From the NCBI RefSeq assembly GCF_016217785.1, contig NZ_JACRGA010000008.1, positions 48,828 to 112,827 of the forward strand: 64,000 nucleotides of DNA, given 5' to 3'. Source of the stretch: Methanobacterium sp. GTDB lineage: Archaea; Methanobacteriota; Methanobacteria; Methanobacteriales; Methanobacteriaceae. Below the pieces are notes generated by a model. That model made no database searches and had not been told where the DNA came from. It saw nothing but the letters and a program-made list of their open reading frames with translations. Both the position numbers and the translations under genes were made by a program. This document shows positions 62,584 through 64,000 of the stretch, in pieces (the stretch's first letter is position 1; each line of letters opens with the position of its first letter).

Positions 62584-64000
62584 TCAAGGTTCCAATATGG
62601 GTATATTTTGAGCAGACCAAGACGTGACAGTAATAGAACCCGGCAACGTATCAGAAGACTTGTAGGCACTCAACACGCGGCTAAACAGATAAACTTGCGA
62701 CTTATAACTGATTTTACCGAGGCCTATCCAGCCATATGGTGGTGCCTGATGATTATCGTTCATATAACCATTAATACGCTCTGCAAAGTCCACATAACTT
62801 GCCTGACTTAAACTACCTGAGCTTAATGATTCTTCACTGTAACTTGGAGCACTATCATCCTGCAACTCAATCGGACTACTGCTACTATCACCATTCAACT
62901 GAGATATAGCTTGTACTGCTAAATGCAAAAACTGTGCCGTGGAAACAGTGATTCCACCCACAACTACTGTGCCAGGTAATGTTTTAGTTGTTTCTATTGT
63001 ATTTTTTAGCTCGACGGAAGCATTAACAATCTGATCCGAGGTGAATGAGGCGGGAGGGGTGTATACTATTGGAATGTTGCTAGCGCTCCATGGTTTCATG
63101 GTTACATGTACTGGTAGACTCCCAGTGCTGTTGTAGATAGTTAGAACTCGTGTGAATAGATAGACCTGTGATTGATAACTGATTTTTCCCAATCCGATAA
63201 AGCCGTAAGGTGGTGCCTGATGATTGTCATTCATGTGGTTGGTGATTCTTTGTGCGAAATCAACATAATCCGCCAGGGTCAGGGTACCAGTGCGGAGTGA
63301 TTCTTCAGTGTATCCTGGTTTATCATCATTCTGCAACAAAATAGGATTACTACTCTTATTCTTTAATTGCACAGTAGCCTGCGTAGCTAAATGCAGGAAC
63401 TGAGCAGTGTAAACAGTGACTCCATTAACAGTAACAGTATTTGGTATAGATTTGGTTGTTTCAATGGTGTTTTGTAACGCTACAGCAGCAGTAACAATCT
63501 GCTCCGGTGTAAAAGTAACCGGAGGCGTGTACAATATCGGAATATTCGAGGAAGTGAAAGGTTTCACCGTTACAAAGGAAGGTAAACTTCCCGTACTATT
63601 GTAGATGCTCAAAATTCGTGCAAATAAATAGACCTGTGATTGATATCCAATTTTCCCCAATCCAATAAATCCATAAGGTGGTGCCTGATGATTCTCATTC
63701 ATATGATTAGCGATTCTCTGAGCGAAATCCAAATAATCTGCCATAGTCATAGTGCCAGTGCGAAGTGATTCTTCACTGAACCCCGGTTTATCATCATTTT
63801 GTAGTAAAATAGGGTTATTATTGTTGTTTTTTAGTTGGTTGGTGGCTTGTGTGGCTAGGTGCAGGAATTGCGCAGTGTAAACGGTAATCCCATTAACAGT
63901 AACAGTGTTAGGTATAGATTTGGTTGTTTCAATGGTGTTTTGTAACACTACAGCCGCAGCAACAATCTGCTCCGGTGTAAAAGTAACCGGAGGCGTGTAC
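62584..64000 (-). CDS. Pseudomurein-binding repeat surface protein (partial, N-terminus off right edge)
   Basis: The frame is open to the window edge, so the start is not in view. At least three tandem units of about 152 residues are seen. Each has a pseudomurein-binding-type motif (TPEQIVTAAVALQNTIETTK up to TVYTAQFLHLATQATVQLK) and a second related half (TLTLADYVDFAQRITNHMND, HQAPPYGFIGLGKISYQSQV). It ends SAQNIPILEP. Such repeats anchor proteins to the pseudomurein wall of Methanobacteriales. The two upstream units are nearly identical and the last has diverged, suggesting recent repeat amplification. Likely an adhesin or wall enzyme whose effector domain lies outside the window. Confidence 0.85.
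   Translation of the reverse strand, partial: YTPPVTFTPEQIVAAAVVLQNTIETTKSIPNTVTVNGITVYTAQFLHLATQATNQLKNNNNNPILLQNDDKPGFSEESLRTGTMTMADYLDFAQRIANHMNENHQAPPYGFIGLGKIGYQSQVYLFARILSIYNSTGSLPSFVTVKPFTSSNIPILYTPPVTFTPEQIVTAAVALQNTIETTKSIPNTVTVNGVTVYTAQFLHLATQATVQLKNKSSNPILLQNDDKPGYTEESLRTGTLTLADYVDFAQRITNHMNDNHQAPPYGFIGLGKISYQSQVYLFTRVLTIYNSTGSLPVHVTMKPWSASNIPIVYTPPASFTSDQIVNASVELKNTIETTKTLPGTVVVGGITVSTAQFLHLAVQAISQLNGDSSSSPIELQDDSAPSYSEESLSSGSLSQASYVDFAERINGYMNDNHQAPPYGWIGLGKISYKSQVYLFSRVLSAYKSSDTLPGSITVTSWSAQNIPILEP

Noticed and set aside
62584..63948. Taking the first codon of the visible frame as the real start of the pseudomurein-binding protein
   Set aside because: The frame stays open with the same repeat to the window edge, so the true start is outside.

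Overview
The window reads as chromosomal DNA of a low-GC hydrogenotrophic methanogen of the order Methanobacteriales, most like Methanobacterium. The evidence is a complete acetyl-CoA decarbonylase/synthase (CODH/ACS) operon of the methanogen type, a full A1AO ATP synthase operon, a YcaO protein of the kind that thioamidates methyl-CoM reductase, probable methanofuran and F420 biosynthesis genes, archaeal lipid saturation (geranylgeranyl reductase), the archaeal genes tiaS, Thg1, Pth2 and aEF1B, and a surface protein built of pseudomurein-binding repeats. Most starts follow a GGTGAT or GGAGG ribosome binding site, and promoters carry archaeal TATA boxes. I see no insertion sequence, prophage, CRISPR array or rRNA.

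Layout. Bases 1-3.2 kb: a truncated PhoU-type regulator, a membrane protein and two tandem metallophosphoesterase paralogues. 3.3-7.5 kb: tRNA-Thr and tRNA-Leu, a 58-residue ferredoxin overlapping geranylgeranyl reductase, a HEAT-repeat protein and a DNA alkyltransferase. 7.6-16.4 kb: the cdh operon on the minus strand (cdhA-cdhB-cdhC-cooC-cdhD-cdhE-ferredoxin), with a structured promoter region upstream and a probable internal promoter before cdhC. 16.5-19.4 kb: TadC- and TadA-like pilus assembly genes. A second TadC and a class III signal pilin lie at 28.8-30.0 kb.

19.5-35.4 kb is housekeeping and cofactor metabolism: a methyltransferase-like protein, TctA-like membrane protein, aEF1B, zinc ribbon, MfnE-like kinase, Pth2, lipoprotein, YcaO, M50 protease, HIT-like protein, PepQ, aldehyde dehydrogenase, tRNA-binding protein, PRC-barrel, NadX, Thg1-like protein and a JAMM protease. 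35.6-41.2 kb: SerA, a YbjQ-like protein, a conserved unknown, and a divergent HTH regulator/tiaS pair.

41.3-45.7 kb is the most intriguing metabolic block. Four co-directional genes encode an MmgE/PrpD protein, a probable TIM-barrel protein, a lone and diverged class I fumarase alpha-like hydratase, and a short citrate synthase/citryl-CoA lyase-like enzyme. Together they look like an undescribed tricarboxylate or branched dicarboxylate pathway.

45.8-54.9 kb is the ATP synthase operon ahaHIKECFABD plus one extra small gene. 55-62 kb holds small hypothetical and coiled-coil proteins, a UPF0216 protein, an ATP-grasp enzyme, tRNA-Gln, a solitary Cas4-like nuclease and a cation-efflux-like transporter flanked by possible winged-helix regions. 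The right edge is the C-terminal part of a pseudomurein-binding-repeat protein followed by a strong 12-bp hairpin.

A pattern across the window is frequent short perfect or near-perfect tandem duplications (13-29 bp), mostly in intergenic DNA and once in-frame inside a gene. Several long dyads sit at promoters; the strongest is a perfect 13-bp-arm palindrome just upstream of the Thg1-like gene.
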